DNA from: Zoogloea dura
Lineage (GTDB): Bacteria; Pseudomonadota; Gammaproteobacteria; Burkholderiales; Rhodocyclaceae
Length of the DNA: 64,000 bases
Assembly (NCBI RefSeq): GCF_012927165.1
Contig: NZ_JABBGA010000005.1
Span: 62,001 to 126,000 of the forward strand
Direction: 5' to 3'
Shown in pieces: positions 23,676 through 32,732 of the stretch. A model generated the notes under the pieces. That model was not told the origin of the DNA, did no database searches, and saw only the letters and a list, made by a program, of their open reading frames with translations. A program made the position numbers and the translations under genes. Numbering within the stretch: the stretch's first letter is position 1; every line of letters begins with the position of its first letter.

Positions 23676-23724
23676 CGGGGTCATGTCGCCCCGATGGGGT
23701 GCCGTGGCCCCTTCTTCCAGAAGG
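23676..23724 (+). promoter_or_regulatory. leader with alternative pairing, gene at 23735
   Basis: GGGGTCA (23677-23683) can pair with TGGCCCC (23705-23711), or, as CGGGG (23676-23680), with CCCCG (23689-23693). The distal arm overlaps CCTTCT (23710-23715), which can pair with AGAAGG (23719-23724) and hide the ribosome binding site. Confidence 0.55.
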
Positions 23725-23734
23725 AGAGCCCACC

Positions 23735-24040
23735 ATGGCACTCGCAGTCCTCAACCTCGCGTCACAAGCACGTTTCTCGCCCGGTCAGGTAGTCATGACC
23801 ATCGGCATCGATGCATTGGTCCAGCAGGGCCGGCTCAATCCGTCTCCGTACCTGCGTCGCCATCTCAGCGGCGATTGGGGCGATCTCGACGAAGGTGACA
23901 GGCAGCAGAACGACGCCGCACTGAAATCCGGCGAAGATCGTTTGTTCTCGTCCTACCAGGTCGCGCCCGATCTGAAGCTCTGGATCATCACCGAATGGGA
24001 TCGCAGCGTCACGACGCTGCTGTTGCCCAGCGAGTACTGA
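23735..24040 (+). CDS. small ICE/plasmid protein with C-terminal DRSVTTLLLPSEY motif
   Basis: The 101-residue protein has an N-terminal ATPGA-like segment (SPGQVVMTIGIDALVQQGRLNP), then RHLSGDWGDLDEGDRQQNDAAL and a C-terminal LWIITEWDRSVTTLLLPSEY. This family is widespread on plasmids and ICEs and is often mislabelled type I restriction subunit M. I see no methyltransferase or restriction feature. It lies between the methyltransferase and helicase genes. Function unknown. Confidence 0.82.
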   Translation: MALAVLNLASQARFSPGQVVMTIGIDALVQQGRLNPSPYLRRHLSGDWGDLDEGDRQQNDAALKSGEDRLFSSYQVAPDLKLWIITEWDRSVTTLLLPSEY

Positions 24041-24081
24041 TCCTTCTCGACGGCCCCGCGCCGTTCCATTCTCCCCACCCC

Positions 24082-24120
24082 GGGGCATGCCATCGCCCTG
24101 CAGGGGGAGGTGCATGCCCC
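24082..24120 (+). promoter_or_regulatory. leader hairpin before the helicase gene
   Basis: GGGGCATGC (24082-24090) and GCATGCCCC (24112-24120) form a 9-bp stem. The loop contains the palindrome CCCTGCAGGG. The ribosome binding site TTGGAG follows outside the stem, so this leader differs from the switch-like ones. Confidence 0.5.
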
Positions 24121-24139
24121 ATTACTTTGGAGCATCACC

Positions 24140-26410
24140 ATGTCCCTCGATCTCGAAACCACTCCCGAAACCGCTGTGCAGGGCGATCTGCTCGAATCGT
24201 CCGCTTCTCCTCTCACTCTCAGTCTGCAGGATTTCGTGTCCGAATTCGGCGACGAGCTGCTGGACTCGCTCAACCGAGCCAATCCCCCGGTCTACGCCGG
24301 ACAGGCACGGTCGCATCGGCAGATCGTCCTCGCCAGTCTCAAGCGCAAGCTGTTCCAGGCGCAAGCCGATGTAGTCCATGCCGTCACCGAGCTGTTGGTT
24401 GACCGCGGCGAACGCGCCGCGATCGTCAATGGCGAGATGGGATGCGGCAAGACGACCGTCGGCATCGCGACGGCCGCCGTGCTCAACGCCGAAGGCTACC
24501 GCCGCACCTTGGTGCTCTCGCCACCTCACCTGGTCTACAAGTGGCGGCGCGAAATCCAGGAGACGGTGGCCGGCGCCAAGGTCTGGGTGCTCAACGGCCC
24601 GGACACCTTGCTCAAGCTGCTGAAGCTCCGCGAGCAGTTGGGCGTGCCGGCGAGCGGCCAGGAGTTCTTCGTCCTGGGCCGCGTGCGGATGCGGATGGGG
24701 TTCCACTGGAAACCTGTCTTCACCCTCCACCGCACACGCCACGGCGACGTGGGGGCGTGCCCGGACTGCGGCCATGTCATTGCCGACCTCGACGGCGAGC
24801 CGGCCAACCCGGTCGAGCTGGAAGCCGAGGAGTACCGCCGCAAGTGCAGCCAGTGCGCCGCACCGCTGTGGACGCTGATCCGCCCGAGGAGCCTGTCCGC
24901 CAGCGACCAGTCCTCGTCCGTGCTCAAAGCCTTGAAGCGCATCCCGACCATCGGGGAAGTCACCGCGCAGAAGCTGATGCAGAAGTTCGGCGATGCGTTC
25001 CTTGCGTCGATGCTCGGCGACAACATCCACGAGTTCATCAACCTGATGGACGACCGGGGTGAGTTGGTCTTCTCGGATCGCCAGGCGCACCGCATGGAGC
25101 GCGCGATGGCGAACATGGAGTTTGGTTTTGGCGAGGGCGGCTACCAGCCGTCCGAGTACATCAAGCGCTATCTGCCCCAGGGCACGTTCGACCTGCTCAT
25201 CGCCGACGAGGCACACGAGTACAAGAACGGCGGTTCCGCTCAGGGCCAGGCCATGGGCGTGCTCGCAGCGAAGTCGCGCAAGACCTTGCTGCTCACCGGC
25301 ACGCTGATGGGCGGCTACGGCGACGACCTGTTCCATCTGCTGTTCCGAGCCCTGCCCGGGCGGATGATCGAAGACGGCTACCGCCCGACCAAGAGCGGCA
25401 GCATGACCTCGGCCGCGATGGCGTTCATGCGCGATCACGGCGTGCTCAAGGACATCTATTCGGAGAGCACGGGCACGGCGCACAAGACGGCCAAGGGCAC
25501 CAAGGTGTCGGTGCGCACGGTCAAGGCGCCGGGTTTCGGTCCCAAGGGCGTGCTGCGTTGCGTCCTGCCGTTCACCGTCTTCCTCAAGCTCAAGGACATC
25601 GGTGGCAACGTGTTGCCGCCCTACGACGAGGAGTTCCGCGAAGTCGCGATGGATACGGCGCAGGCCGCAGCCTACCGCGATCTGGCGGGTCGACTGACCC
25701 AGGAGCTGAAGCAGGCCCTGGCCAAACGCGACACGACACTGCTCGGCGTGGTCCTCAACGTGCTGCTGGCCTGGCCGGATTGCTGCTTCCGGTCGGAAAC
25801 CGTGGTGCATCCGCGCACGCGCAACACCCTGGAATTCGTCCCGGCTCAGTTCAACGAGCTGGAGGTGATGCCCAAGGAGCGCGAGCTGATCGAGATATGC
25901 AAGCAGGAGAAAGCGGAAGGTCGCAAGACTCTGGTCTATTCGGTCTACACCGGCACGCGCGACACCACGTCGCGCCTGAAGGTGCTGCTGGAGCAGGAGG
26001 GCTTCAAGGTGGCGGTGCTGCGCGCAAGCGTGGATGCCTCCCGCCGCGAGGACTGGATCGCCGAGCAGTTGGACCGCGGCATCAACGTGCTCATCACCAA
26101 TCCCGAGCTGGTCAAAACCGGGCTGGACCTGCTGGAATTCCCGACCATCGTTTTCATGCAATCGGGCTACAACGTGTATTCGCTGCAGCAGGCGGCGCGG
26201 CGCTCATGGCGCATCGGCCAGAAGCAACCGGTGCGCGTGATCTATCTCGGCTACGCCAGTTCCTCGCAGATGACTTGCCTGGGGCTGATGGCCAGGAAGA
26301 TCATGGTCTCGCAATCCACCTCGGGCGACGTACCTGAATCGGGGCTCGATGTCCTGAACCAGGATGGCGATTCGGTGGAGGTGGCGCTGGCACGGCAGTT
26401 GGTGCATTGA
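24140..26410 (+). CDS. SNF2/DEAD-like helicase with zinc ribbon
   Basis: The 756-residue protein has a Walker A motif GEMGCGKTT (residues 98-106), a zinc-ribbon insertion with CPDC and CSQC pairs (about residues 212-245), a helix-hairpin-helix-like segment IPTIGEVTAQKLMQKFG, the DEAH box IADEAHEYKN (Asp356), motif III LTGTLMGG, and a C-terminal helicase domain with VYSVYTGTRDTTSRLK and QAARRSWRIGQKQPVRVIYLGYA cut by turns. The RRSWRIGQ motif VI is typical of SNF2-type enzymes. It is a standard gene of this ICE class, with a probable role in replication or recombination. The ATG follows TTGGAG. Confidence 0.9.
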   Translation: MSLDLETTPETAVQGDLLESSASPLTLSLQDFVSEFGDELLDSLNRANPPVYAGQARSHRQIVLASLKRKLFQAQADVVHAVTELLVDRGERAAIVNGEMGCGKTTVGIATAAVLNAEGYRRTLVLSPPHLVYKWRREIQETVAGAKVWVLNGPDTLLKLLKLREQLGVPASGQEFFVLGRVRMRMGFHWKPVFTLHRTRHGDVGACPDCGHVIADLDGEPANPVELEAEEYRRKCSQCAAPLWTLIRPRSLSASDQSSSVLKALKRIPTIGEVTAQKLMQKFGDAFLASMLGDNIHEFINLMDDRGELVFSDRQAHRMERAMANMEFGFGEGGYQPSEYIKRYLPQGTFDLLIADEAHEYKNGGSAQGQAMGVLAAKSRKTLLLTGTLMGGYGDDLFHLLFRALPGRMIEDGYRPTKSGSMTSAAMAFMRDHGVLKDIYSESTGTAHKTAKGTKVSVRTVKAPGFGPKGVLRCVLPFTVFLKLKDIGGNVLPPYDEEFREVAMDTAQAAAYRDLAGRLTQELKQALAKRDTTLLGVVLNVLLAWPDCCFRSETVVHPRTRNTLEFVPAQFNELEVMPKERELIEICKQEKAEGRKTLVYSVYTGTRDTTSRLKVLLEQEGFKVAVLRASVDASRREDWIAEQLDRGINVLITNPELVKTGLDLLEFPTIVFMQSGYNVYSLQQAARRSWRIGQKQPVRVIYLGYASSSQMTCLGLMARKIMVSQSTSGDVPESGLDVLNQDGDSVEVALARQLVH

Positions 26411-26425
26411 GAGTTGCTGGACTTG

Positions 26426-26452
26426 GCGGCCCCTTCGGGGGCCGCTTCTTTT
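26426..26452 (+). terminator. rho-independent terminator after the helicase
   Basis: GCGGCCCC (26426-26433) pairs with GGGGCCGC within 26437-26445 around a ttc loop, followed by ttctttt. It separates the maintenance block from the secretion block. Confidence 0.8.
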
Positions 26453-26629
26453 CAGCGAAGCTGGCGCTGTTTCCGTTCCTTGTCCCGAAGTTCTCGATCC
26501 GGCGGATGTCGCACGCCTGGGGCGCATGGCACCTCCTCGGAATTGGGGAACGGTCAATGCCCGATTCCCGGCTGCCTGCACGGCACCTTTCTGCAATGGT
26601 GATGGCATCTCGTCGCCAAGGGTTGCCAC

Positions 26630-27202
26630 ATGCCATCATCTTCTGCCCGACTACTTTGTGCGCTTTTCGTGCTCGGCGGATTGCTGTCCGGCTGCACGAC
26701 GATTCCGGCCCCCTCTGAACCCGGAAGCCTTTCGCCGGTCGAGGCTGTGCCTGAGCAGACGCCGGAACTCGTTCCCGTCGTCCGCCAGGGGCGCTACACC
26801 CTGGTCGAGCTGGTGCCGGAACCGGCTCAGCGTGACCTGATGGAGCAGGTCGTCGAGGTCGCGATTCCACCCACCTTCGACGCGAGCGTGGGCGACGCCA
26901 TGCGTCACGTCCTCCGCCGAACGGGCTATCGCCTTTGTGACGCTGCGGATGCCACGGCCCTGTATGCGCTTCCGTTGCCCGCAGCGCATCTGCGTCTCGG
27001 GCCGCTGGCTCTGCGCGACGCGCTGCTGGTGCTCGCCGGCCCGGCATGGGTTTTGTCGGTCGACGATGCCTCCCGCCACGTGTGCTTCCTGCGCCAGGCG
27101 GCACCCGCTTCCGCCAGTTCGATCGCAGTCCCGACTGGCGTCGTTCCGGGCGCAGATCAAGATCGGGTCGAGGCCGCAGAGCCTCGGGAGGTCCGGCCAT
27201 GA
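26630..27202 (+). CDS. pilL: PilL-like lipoprotein (TIGR03748 family)
   Basis: The 190-residue protein has a lipoprotein signal peptide with lipobox LSGC (Cys22). The mature part has GRYTLVELVPEPAQRDLMEQVVEVAIPPTF cut by turns, and VGDAMRHVLRRTGYRLCD, as in the PilL N-terminal domain that resembles secretin/STN folds. It is probably anchored in the outer membrane and takes part in pilus or mating-channel assembly. It is the first gene of the ICE secretion cluster and overlaps the next by 4 bases. Confidence 0.85.
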   Translation: MPSSSARLLCALFVLGGLLSGCTTIPAPSEPGSLSPVEAVPEQTPELVPVVRQGRYTLVELVPEPAQRDLMEQVVEVAIPPTFDASVGDAMRHVLRRTGYRLCDAADATALYALPLPAAHLRLGPLALRDALLVLAGPAWVLSVDDASRHVCFLRQAAPASASSIAVPTGVVPGADQDRVEAAEPREVRP

Positions 27203-27843
27203 ACATCCCTCAGATCCCTCCCGCCAGCAACGACCGCACGCGCTGGCTCAGGATCGCCGCAGGCGTCTGGCTGCTGCTCGTCAGCGCTCTGACCATCGTC
27301 AACAGTGTCGGACTGTCGCGCCTGACCGAGCAAAGCCACACCAGCGCCCAGGACGCCCATGTCCAGGCACTCGCCACGCGCGTCGGCGACCTCGAACAGC
27401 AGGCCGAAGCGGTCAAGCACCAGCCCAAGCCTATCACCCAGACGGACTTCGACGCCGCCCGCCAGGCCCTCGAGGAGCGGCTGTCGCACGTCGAACAGGT
27501 ACAGGCGGCGGATGCCCGCGGCGAAGACCTTCAGGCACTGCAGGTTCGCGTGGGCGCGATCGAAGCGCGCCTGAAGAAGGCGCCGCCACCAGCGACGGTA
27601 TCCCGCCGCACCGCCGAGGCAGCGAAACCCAAGGTGCTCGAACCGCCGTTCAGCGTGGTCGGCCTTGAGCTGCGCGGCGGCGAACGCTTCCTGTCGGTTG
27701 CGGCGCCAGGAGCGACTTCGCTACCCGAAGTGCGGCTGCTGCGTGAGGGCAATTCCGTCGGTGCATGGCACCTGCAGGCCATCGAGGTGCATGTCGCCGT
27801 GTTCCGCGTGGATGGCCAGACGCTCCGCATCACGTTGCCGTAG
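27199..27843 (+). CDS. single-pass membrane protein with coiled coil, ICE type
   Basis: The 214-residue protein has one N-terminal membrane segment (IAAGVWLLLVSALTIVNSV, about residues 19-37), a long coiled coil (residues ~50-135: VQALATRVGDLEQQAEAV, LEERLSHVEQVQAAD) and a C-terminal beta domain FSVVGLELRGGERFLSVAAPG. This is the topology of an inner-membrane scaffold or pilus-assembly protein. It overlaps pilL by 4 bases and is followed after 11 bases by the TIGR03759 gene. No closer family assignment. Confidence 0.82.
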   Translation: MNIPQIPPASNDRTRWLRIAAGVWLLLVSALTIVNSVGLSRLTEQSHTSAQDAHVQALATRVGDLEQQAEAVKHQPKPITQTDFDAARQALEERLSHVEQVQAADARGEDLQALQVRVGAIEARLKKAPPPATVSRRTAEAAKPKVLEPPFSVVGLELRGGERFLSVAAPGATSLPEVRLLREGNSVGAWHLQAIEVHVAVFRVDGQTLRITLP

Positions 27844-27854
27844 GAGCGTGTGCC

Positions 27855-28586
27855 ATGAAACCGGGATTTGCGTCTGCGATCAGCCTTGCCATGGCCCTCA
27901 CCATCGCTGCGGCCGATACAGTCGCGCAATCAGCACCGGTGACCACTTCCCGAGCGGCTCCGAGCCAGGTGCAGAACAGCATGGACGCCGCACTCGACGA
28001 ACGCCAGGCGCGGGACTGGGGGCTGCGCCCCGAGGAATGGGCGCGCTACCGGCAACTGATGCAGGGGCCGCTCGGCATCTATTCGCCCAACCTCGATCCA
28101 CTCACTGCCCTGGGCATCGAGGCCCGCAGCTACGAGGAACGCAACCGCTATGCGGAACTGCAGGTGCAGGCGGAATCCAGGCGCGTGAATAAGACACTTG
28201 CCTACCAACGCGCCTACGATGCTGCGTGGAAGCGCCTCTTCCCGGGCCAGCAGCGCGTGAACCTGCCCGGCGCGCATGCGCCCGGTTCCGGCAACAAGGG
28301 GTCCGGCCGGCTGGCCGTTTTCGTGAAAGCCGATTGCCCGCCGTGCGAGCAGCGCGTGCGCCAATTGCAGGCGGCCGGCACATCCTTCGATCTCTACATG
28401 GTCGGAAGCCGTCAGGACGATGCGCGCATCCGCCAGTGGGCGGCCCAGGCCGGCATCGATCCCGGACGCGTCCAGGCACGCACGATCACGCTCAATCACG
28501 ACGCCGGGCGCTGGCTGTCCCTTGGCTTGCCCGGCGAACTGCCAGCCGTGGTGCACGAGGTGAACGGCCAATGGCAGCGCCAATAG
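27855..28586 (+). CDS. ICE secretion protein, TIGR03759 family
   Basis: The 243-residue protein has a signal peptide (residues 1-25), DERQARDWGLRPEEWARYRQLMQGPLGIYSPNLDP cut by turns, which is the family hallmark, and a C-terminal thioredoxin-like domain with ADCPPCEQRVRQL (a CxxC pair). It is periplasmic and may help disulfide formation or pilus assembly. It overlaps the next gene by 16 bases. Confidence 0.88.
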   Translation: MKPGFASAISLAMALTIAAADTVAQSAPVTTSRAAPSQVQNSMDAALDERQARDWGLRPEEWARYRQLMQGPLGIYSPNLDPLTALGIEARSYEERNRYAELQVQAESRRVNKTLAYQRAYDAAWKRLFPGQQRVNLPGAHAPGSGNKGSGRLAVFVKADCPPCEQRVRQLQAAGTSFDLYMVGSRQDDARIRQWAAQAGIDPGRVQARTITLNHDAGRWLSLGLPGELPAVVHEVNGQWQRQ

Positions 28587-29179
28587 CCACCGGGCGCCTA
28601 GTGCAGTGGAGTGCAATGGCCGCCCATGCCGCACTGGTTCTCGGCACCTGCACTTGTGCGTCCCCCGCTCCTGCCCGGGAACTGCCGCCCCCAGCCTACC
28701 AGCTCGCTGCGCAACAGGTGGGTGTGCCGTCGCCGGTGCTGTACGCAGTGGCCCTGCAGGAGAGCGGCACCCGGCTGCGCGGCCGCCTGATTCCCTGGCC
28801 GTGGACGCTCAATGTCGCCGGCAGGGCCGAGCGCTACCCCACGCGGGCCAACGCCTGCACCGGACTTCGCAAGGCTCTCTCTCACACGCCGGCCAGCCGC
28901 ATCGATGCCGGCCTCGGGCAGGTCAACCTCGGCCACCATGCGCACCGCTACGTCCACCCCTGCGAACTGCTCGATCCATACCGCAATCTCGCGATCGCTG
29001 CGGAGATCCTGCAGGAGCAACACACGGCCGGTGAGGATTGGCTGGTCGCCATCGGTCGCTACCACCGACCTGCAGGTGGCGCACCGGCCGCCCGTTACCG
29101 CCGCAGCGTCCACCAGCACCTCGCCCGGGTGCTGGGTCCGGATGCGTCCCTTTCCTCCATCCGGACCACCACACCATGA
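28571..29179 (+). CDS. periplasmic lytic transglycosylase
   Basis: The 202-residue protein has a signal peptide and a lysozyme-like SLT domain: YQLAAQQVGVPSPVLYAVALQESG, with the catalytic Glu in ALQESG, then WPWTLNVAG and DAGLGQVNLGHHAH. The order matches type IV secretion transglycosylases (VirB1/PilT class) that open the peptidoglycan for the mating channel. It starts inside the end of the TIGR03759 gene and overlaps the next gene by 4 bases. Confidence 0.9.
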   Translation: MAAPIATGRLVQWSAMAAHAALVLGTCTCASPAPARELPPPAYQLAAQQVGVPSPVLYAVALQESGTRLRGRLIPWPWTLNVAGRAERYPTRANACTGLRKALSHTPASRIDAGLGQVNLGHHAHRYVHPCELLDPYRNLAIAAEILQEQHTAGEDWLVAIGRYHRPAGGAPAARYRRSVHQHLARVLGPDASLSSIRTTTP

Positions 29180-29712
29180 ACCGCATCCTCTTCACCGCCA
29201 CTCTGGGACTGCTCTTGGCCGCGAGTACCGCCGTCCAAGCCACCTCCGAACCGCTGATCGTCGTCGAGGACCGCAGTGGCACCTCGGCGCTGCCGTACTA
29301 CCAGGCATTGGGTCCCCAAGACTCGGATCGCGCCACACCCCCGGTGCCGGAACCGGTTCCCCGCGTGGGTAGCGCGGCCGATGCCGAGGCGGCCATGCTG
29401 CCGGTGCGCTCGGCGCGGCTGTCACCGGGCGACGAGCCACGCCGTGTGATTCGCGCATCGGGCCTCACGCCGCTATTCCTGCTCGGCGACGACGACCGGT
29501 CCCGCACCTGGCTCAAGCAGAGGCGGGCGGCGCTGCAGGAGCTGCACGCGGTGGGGCTGGTGGTCAACGTGGCTTCGCCCGAAGCTCTGGCCGAGCTGCG
29601 CCGCCTCGCACCGGGGCTGACGCTCTCGCCGGCCTCGGGCGACGACCTGGCCCAGCGGCTGGGCATCCGCCACTACCCGGTGCTGATCACCGCCACCGGC
29701 ATCGAGCCCTGA
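29176..29712 (+). CDS. ICE protein, TIGR03765 family
   Basis: The 178-residue protein has a signal peptide (MNRILFTATLGLLLAASTAVQA), then LIVVEDRSGTSALPYYQAL, and a C-terminal domain with PLFLLGDDDRSRTWLKQRRAALQ and IRHYPVLITATGIEP, the family signature. It is a periplasmic component of the PFGI-1 machinery with unknown precise role. It precedes traD by 20 bases. Confidence 0.88.
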   Translation: MNRILFTATLGLLLAASTAVQATSEPLIVVEDRSGTSALPYYQALGPQDSDRATPPVPEPVPRVGSAADAEAAMLPVRSARLSPGDEPRRVIRASGLTPLFLLGDDDRSRTWLKQRRAALQELHAVGLVVNVASPEALAELRRLAPGLTLSPASGDDLAQRLGIRHYPVLITATGIEP

Positions 29713-29732
29713 AGTGACGTGAAGCGCCGGCC

Positions 29733-31904
29733 ATGGCCCAGTCCCAAGCCGTCGAGGTGTTGCTGCGGCCAGCGGTGGAGCTGTACACCGTCGCGGTCTG
29801 TGCCGGCGCCGCGCTACTGTGCCTGGTGGCGCCGTGGTCGCTCGCGCTGAGCCCCTTGCTGGGGCTGGGCAGCGCGCTGGCATTTCTGACCTTCGGCACC
29901 ATCCGCCTGCGGGACGCTTGGGCCATCCTGCGCTACCGGCGCAACATCCGCAGATTGCCGCGCTACGTGATGACGAGCCGCGACGTACCGGTGAGCCAGC
30001 AGCGGCTGTTCATCGGCCGGGGCTTCCGCTGGGACCAGCGCCACACGCACCGGCTCATGCAGACCTACCGGCCGGAGTTCCGCCGCTACGTGGAGCCGAC
30101 GGCGATCTATCGGGCGGCGCGGCGGATCGAGGAACGGCTGGAGTTCGCCCCGTTCCCGGTCTCGAAGTTGGCGAAGGCCCTGGCCTGGGACAGCCCGCTC
30201 AATCCGGCGCGCCCGCTGCAGCCAGTCGGCGGACTGCCTCGCCTGCACGGCATCGAGCCGAACGAGGTCGACGTCACCTTGCCGCTGGGGGAGCGGGTCG
30301 GCCATTCGCTGGTCCTGGGCACCACGCGCGTGGGCAAGACACGCCTGGGCGAACTCTTCATCACCCAGGACATTCGCCGCAAGGTCAATGGCCAGCACGA
30401 GGTGGTGATCGTCTTCGACCCCAAGGGCGATGCCGATCTGCTGAAACGCATGTACGTGGAGGCCGGGCGCGCCGGGCGCGAAGGCGAGTTCTACGTCTTC
30501 CACCTGGGCTGGCCGGACATCTCGGCGCGCTACAACGCCGTGGGCCGTTTCGGTCGCATCTCGGAAGTCGCCACCCGCATCGCGGGCCAGCTCTCGGGCG
30601 AGGGCAACAGCGCCGCCTTCCGCGAGTTCGCCTGGCGCTTCGTCAACATCATCGCCCGGGCCCTGGTGGAACTGGGGCAGCGGCCCGACTACCTGCTGAT
30701 CCAGCGCCACGTCGTCAACATCGATGCGCTGTTCATCGAGTACGCCCAGCACTTCTTCGCGAAGAACGAGCCGAAGGCCTGGGAGATCATCGTCCAGCTC
30801 GAAGCCAGGCTGAACGACAAGAACATCCCGCGCAACATGATCGGCCGCGAGAAGCGCGTCGTAGCGCTGGAGCAGTACCTCTCGCAGGTGCGCATCTACG
30901 ACCCGGTGCTTGACGGCCTGCGCAGCGCGGTGCGCTATGACCGCACCTACTTCGACAAGATCGTGGCGAGTCTCCTGCCGCTCCTGGAGAAGCTGACCAC
31001 CGGCAAGATCGCCCAACTGCTCGCACCGAACTACTCGGACCTCGACGACCCGCGGCCGATCTTCGACTGGATGCAGATCATCCGCAAGCGTGCGGTGGTC
31101 TACGTCGGTCTGGATGCGCTGTCGGATGCGGAGGTCGCCGCCGCCGTGGGCAATTCGATGTTCAGCGACCTGGTGTCGGTTGCCGGGCACATCTACAAGT
31201 TCGGCATCGACGATGGCCTGCCGGGCGCCTCCGCCGGCGTAAAGGTGCCGATCAACGTCCATGCCGACGAGTTCAACGAGCTGATGGGCGACGAGTTCAT
31301 CCCGATGATCAACAAGGGCGGTGGCGCCGGAGTCCAGGTCACGGCCTACACGCAGACGCTCTCGGACATCGAAGCGCGCATCGGCAACCGCGCCAAGGCC
31401 GGCCAGGTCGTCGGCAACTTCAACAACCTGTTCATGCTGCGCGTGCGCGAGACCGCCACGGCCGAGCTGCTGACGCGGCAACTTCCCAAGGTCGAGGTCT
31501 ATGCAACCACGGTGATGAGCGGCGCGACCGACAGCTCCGACCCGACCGGCAACACCGCATTCACCTCCAACACCCAGGACCGAATCAGCAGCAACAGCGT
31601 GCCGCTGATCGAGCCGGCACACGTGGTCGGACTACCCAAAGGACAATGCTTCGCGCTCATCGAAGGCGGGCAACTGTGGAAGATCCGCATGCCGCTGCCG
31701 GCACCCGACCCCGACGAGGCTATGCCCAAGGACTTGCAGGAGCTGGCCGGCTACATGCGGCAGCATTACGTCGAGGCCGGCGAGTGGTGGGAGAGCGAGG
31801 GCGTCCCTGGCTTCCAGGATCAGGCGCTGCCGGACGATCTGCTGGCGAACTTCCAGCAGATGGCTGCGGCCGATGAGGCTGGCGAGGAAGGCGCCTGCAC
31901 GTGA
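29733..31904 (+). CDS. traD: type IV coupling protein TraD
   Basis: The 723-residue protein has two N-terminal membrane segments (about residues 18-60), a Walker A motif GTTRVGKTRLGEL (residues 196-208), Walker B in EVVIVFDPKGDADL, and a C-terminal RecA-type region with VHADEFNELMGDEF and GGAGVQVTAYTQTLSD. It matches the SXT/ICE TraD family (TIGR03743). It brings the relaxosome DNA to the secretion channel and powers its transfer. It overlaps the following gene by 4 bases. Confidence 0.95.
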   Translation: MAQSQAVEVLLRPAVELYTVAVCAGAALLCLVAPWSLALSPLLGLGSALAFLTFGTIRLRDAWAILRYRRNIRRLPRYVMTSRDVPVSQQRLFIGRGFRWDQRHTHRLMQTYRPEFRRYVEPTAIYRAARRIEERLEFAPFPVSKLAKALAWDSPLNPARPLQPVGGLPRLHGIEPNEVDVTLPLGERVGHSLVLGTTRVGKTRLGELFITQDIRRKVNGQHEVVIVFDPKGDADLLKRMYVEAGRAGREGEFYVFHLGWPDISARYNAVGRFGRISEVATRIAGQLSGEGNSAAFREFAWRFVNIIARALVELGQRPDYLLIQRHVVNIDALFIEYAQHFFAKNEPKAWEIIVQLEARLNDKNIPRNMIGREKRVVALEQYLSQVRIYDPVLDGLRSAVRYDRTYFDKIVASLLPLLEKLTTGKIAQLLAPNYSDLDDPRPIFDWMQIIRKRAVVYVGLDALSDAEVAAAVGNSMFSDLVSVAGHIYKFGIDDGLPGASAGVKVPINVHADEFNELMGDEFIPMINKGGGAGVQVTAYTQTLSDIEARIGNRAKAGQVVGNFNNLFMLRVRETATAELLTRQLPKVEVYATTVMSGATDSSDPTGNTAFTSNTQDRISSNSVPLIEPAHVVGLPKGQCFALIEGGQLWKIRMPLPAPDPDEAMPKDLQELAGYMRQHYVEAGEWWESEGVPGFQDQALPDDLLANFQQMAAADEAGEEGACT

Positions 31905-32650
31905 GCGATCCGGCCGTCGCGGCGCAGCGCCAGCAGGTCCGCCAGCAGGGGCTGATCGCGGGCCTCATCACCTTGCCGTTCCGGTTCTTCGGCGTGCTGT
32001 GCGGTTCGCTTCTCCTGTGCATCGTGATCGAGTGCGTCGGGATGCACTTCTTCTGGCCCGAGGAAAGCTGGCGCCACGCCCAGGGCATGCTCAACCACGA
32101 GCTGGCCCTGGTGTCTGAGAGCTTCACGCGCAGCGTACTGGTGCAGGAACCAGGACGCGCCACCCTGCATCTCGTTGAGCTGGCCTACGACTGGTTGTTC
32201 GTGAAAAGCGGGTTGCTCGACTGGATACGCGATGCCGCCACGCAGGCCAGCGCCGGCGCCCGCAGCAAGACCCATGACTTCCGGTACTACTTGGGCATGG
32301 TCTATGTGCATATGGAGAGCTACCTGATCGCCTCGGCCTACACCGTGCTCGTATTTCTCGTGAGGCTGCTGGTGCTGACGCTGACCTTGCCGCTGTTCCT
32401 GATGGCCGCCTTCGTCGGCCTGGTGGATGGGCTGGTGCGGCGCGACGTGCGCAGCTTCGGAGCTGGGCGCGAATCAGGGTTCGTCTACCACCGTGCGAAA
32501 GCCAGCCTGATGCCGCTGGCTATCCTGCCGTGGGTGACTTACTTGGCACTGCCGGTGAGCGTCCATCCGCTGCTGATCCTGCTGCCTAGTGCAGTATTGC
32601 TGGGGGCTGCGGTGGACATCGCGGCGGGAACGTTCAAGAAATATTTATAG
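31901..32650 (+). CDS. ICE integral membrane protein, TIGR03747 family
   Basis: The 249-residue protein starts at a GTG inside the traD stop. It has four to five membrane segments: around residues 20-45, 145-170 and 195-235. The family motif GLITLPFRFFGVLCGSLL and FVYHRAKASLMPLAI are present. It is an inner-membrane partner of TraD in this secretion class. Its stop is followed directly by the cargo. Confidence 0.9.
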   Translation: MSDPAVAAQRQQVRQQGLIAGLITLPFRFFGVLCGSLLLCIVIECVGMHFFWPEESWRHAQGMLNHELALVSESFTRSVLVQEPGRATLHLVELAYDWLFVKSGLLDWIRDAATQASAGARSKTHDFRYYLGMVYVHMESYLIASAYTVLVFLVRLLVLTLTLPLFLMAAFVGLVDGLVRRDVRSFGAGRESGFVYHRAKASLMPLAILPWVTYLALPVSVHPLLILLPSAVLLGAAVDIAAGTFKKYL

Positions 32651-32658
32651 CGCATGCC

Positions 32659-32690
32659 TTGTATCTGATGAGGGCTGTATTGGGTTAATA
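32659..32690 (+). promoter_or_regulatory. possible cargo promoter
   Basis: The 82-base gap before the AbrB-like gene is AT-rich compared with the ICE. TTGTAT (32659-32664) and TTAATA (32685-32690) are possible -35 and -10 boxes, but the 20-base spacing is poor, so this is a weak call. Confidence 0.3.
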
Positions 32691-32732
32691 TTCCCTACTT
32701 TACTGACCAGTTTTCGCCCTGATGGGTACTTC

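Noticed and set aside
24122-26161. 679-codon minus-strand open frame antisense to the helicase
   Set aside because: Composition is His/Gln/Arg-rich with no domain, and it lies exactly opposite a recognised gene; long antisense frames are common in high-G+C DNA.
29814-31622. 602-codon minus-strand frame antisense to traD
   Set aside because: Shadow of the traD codons; no ribosome binding site or protein family.
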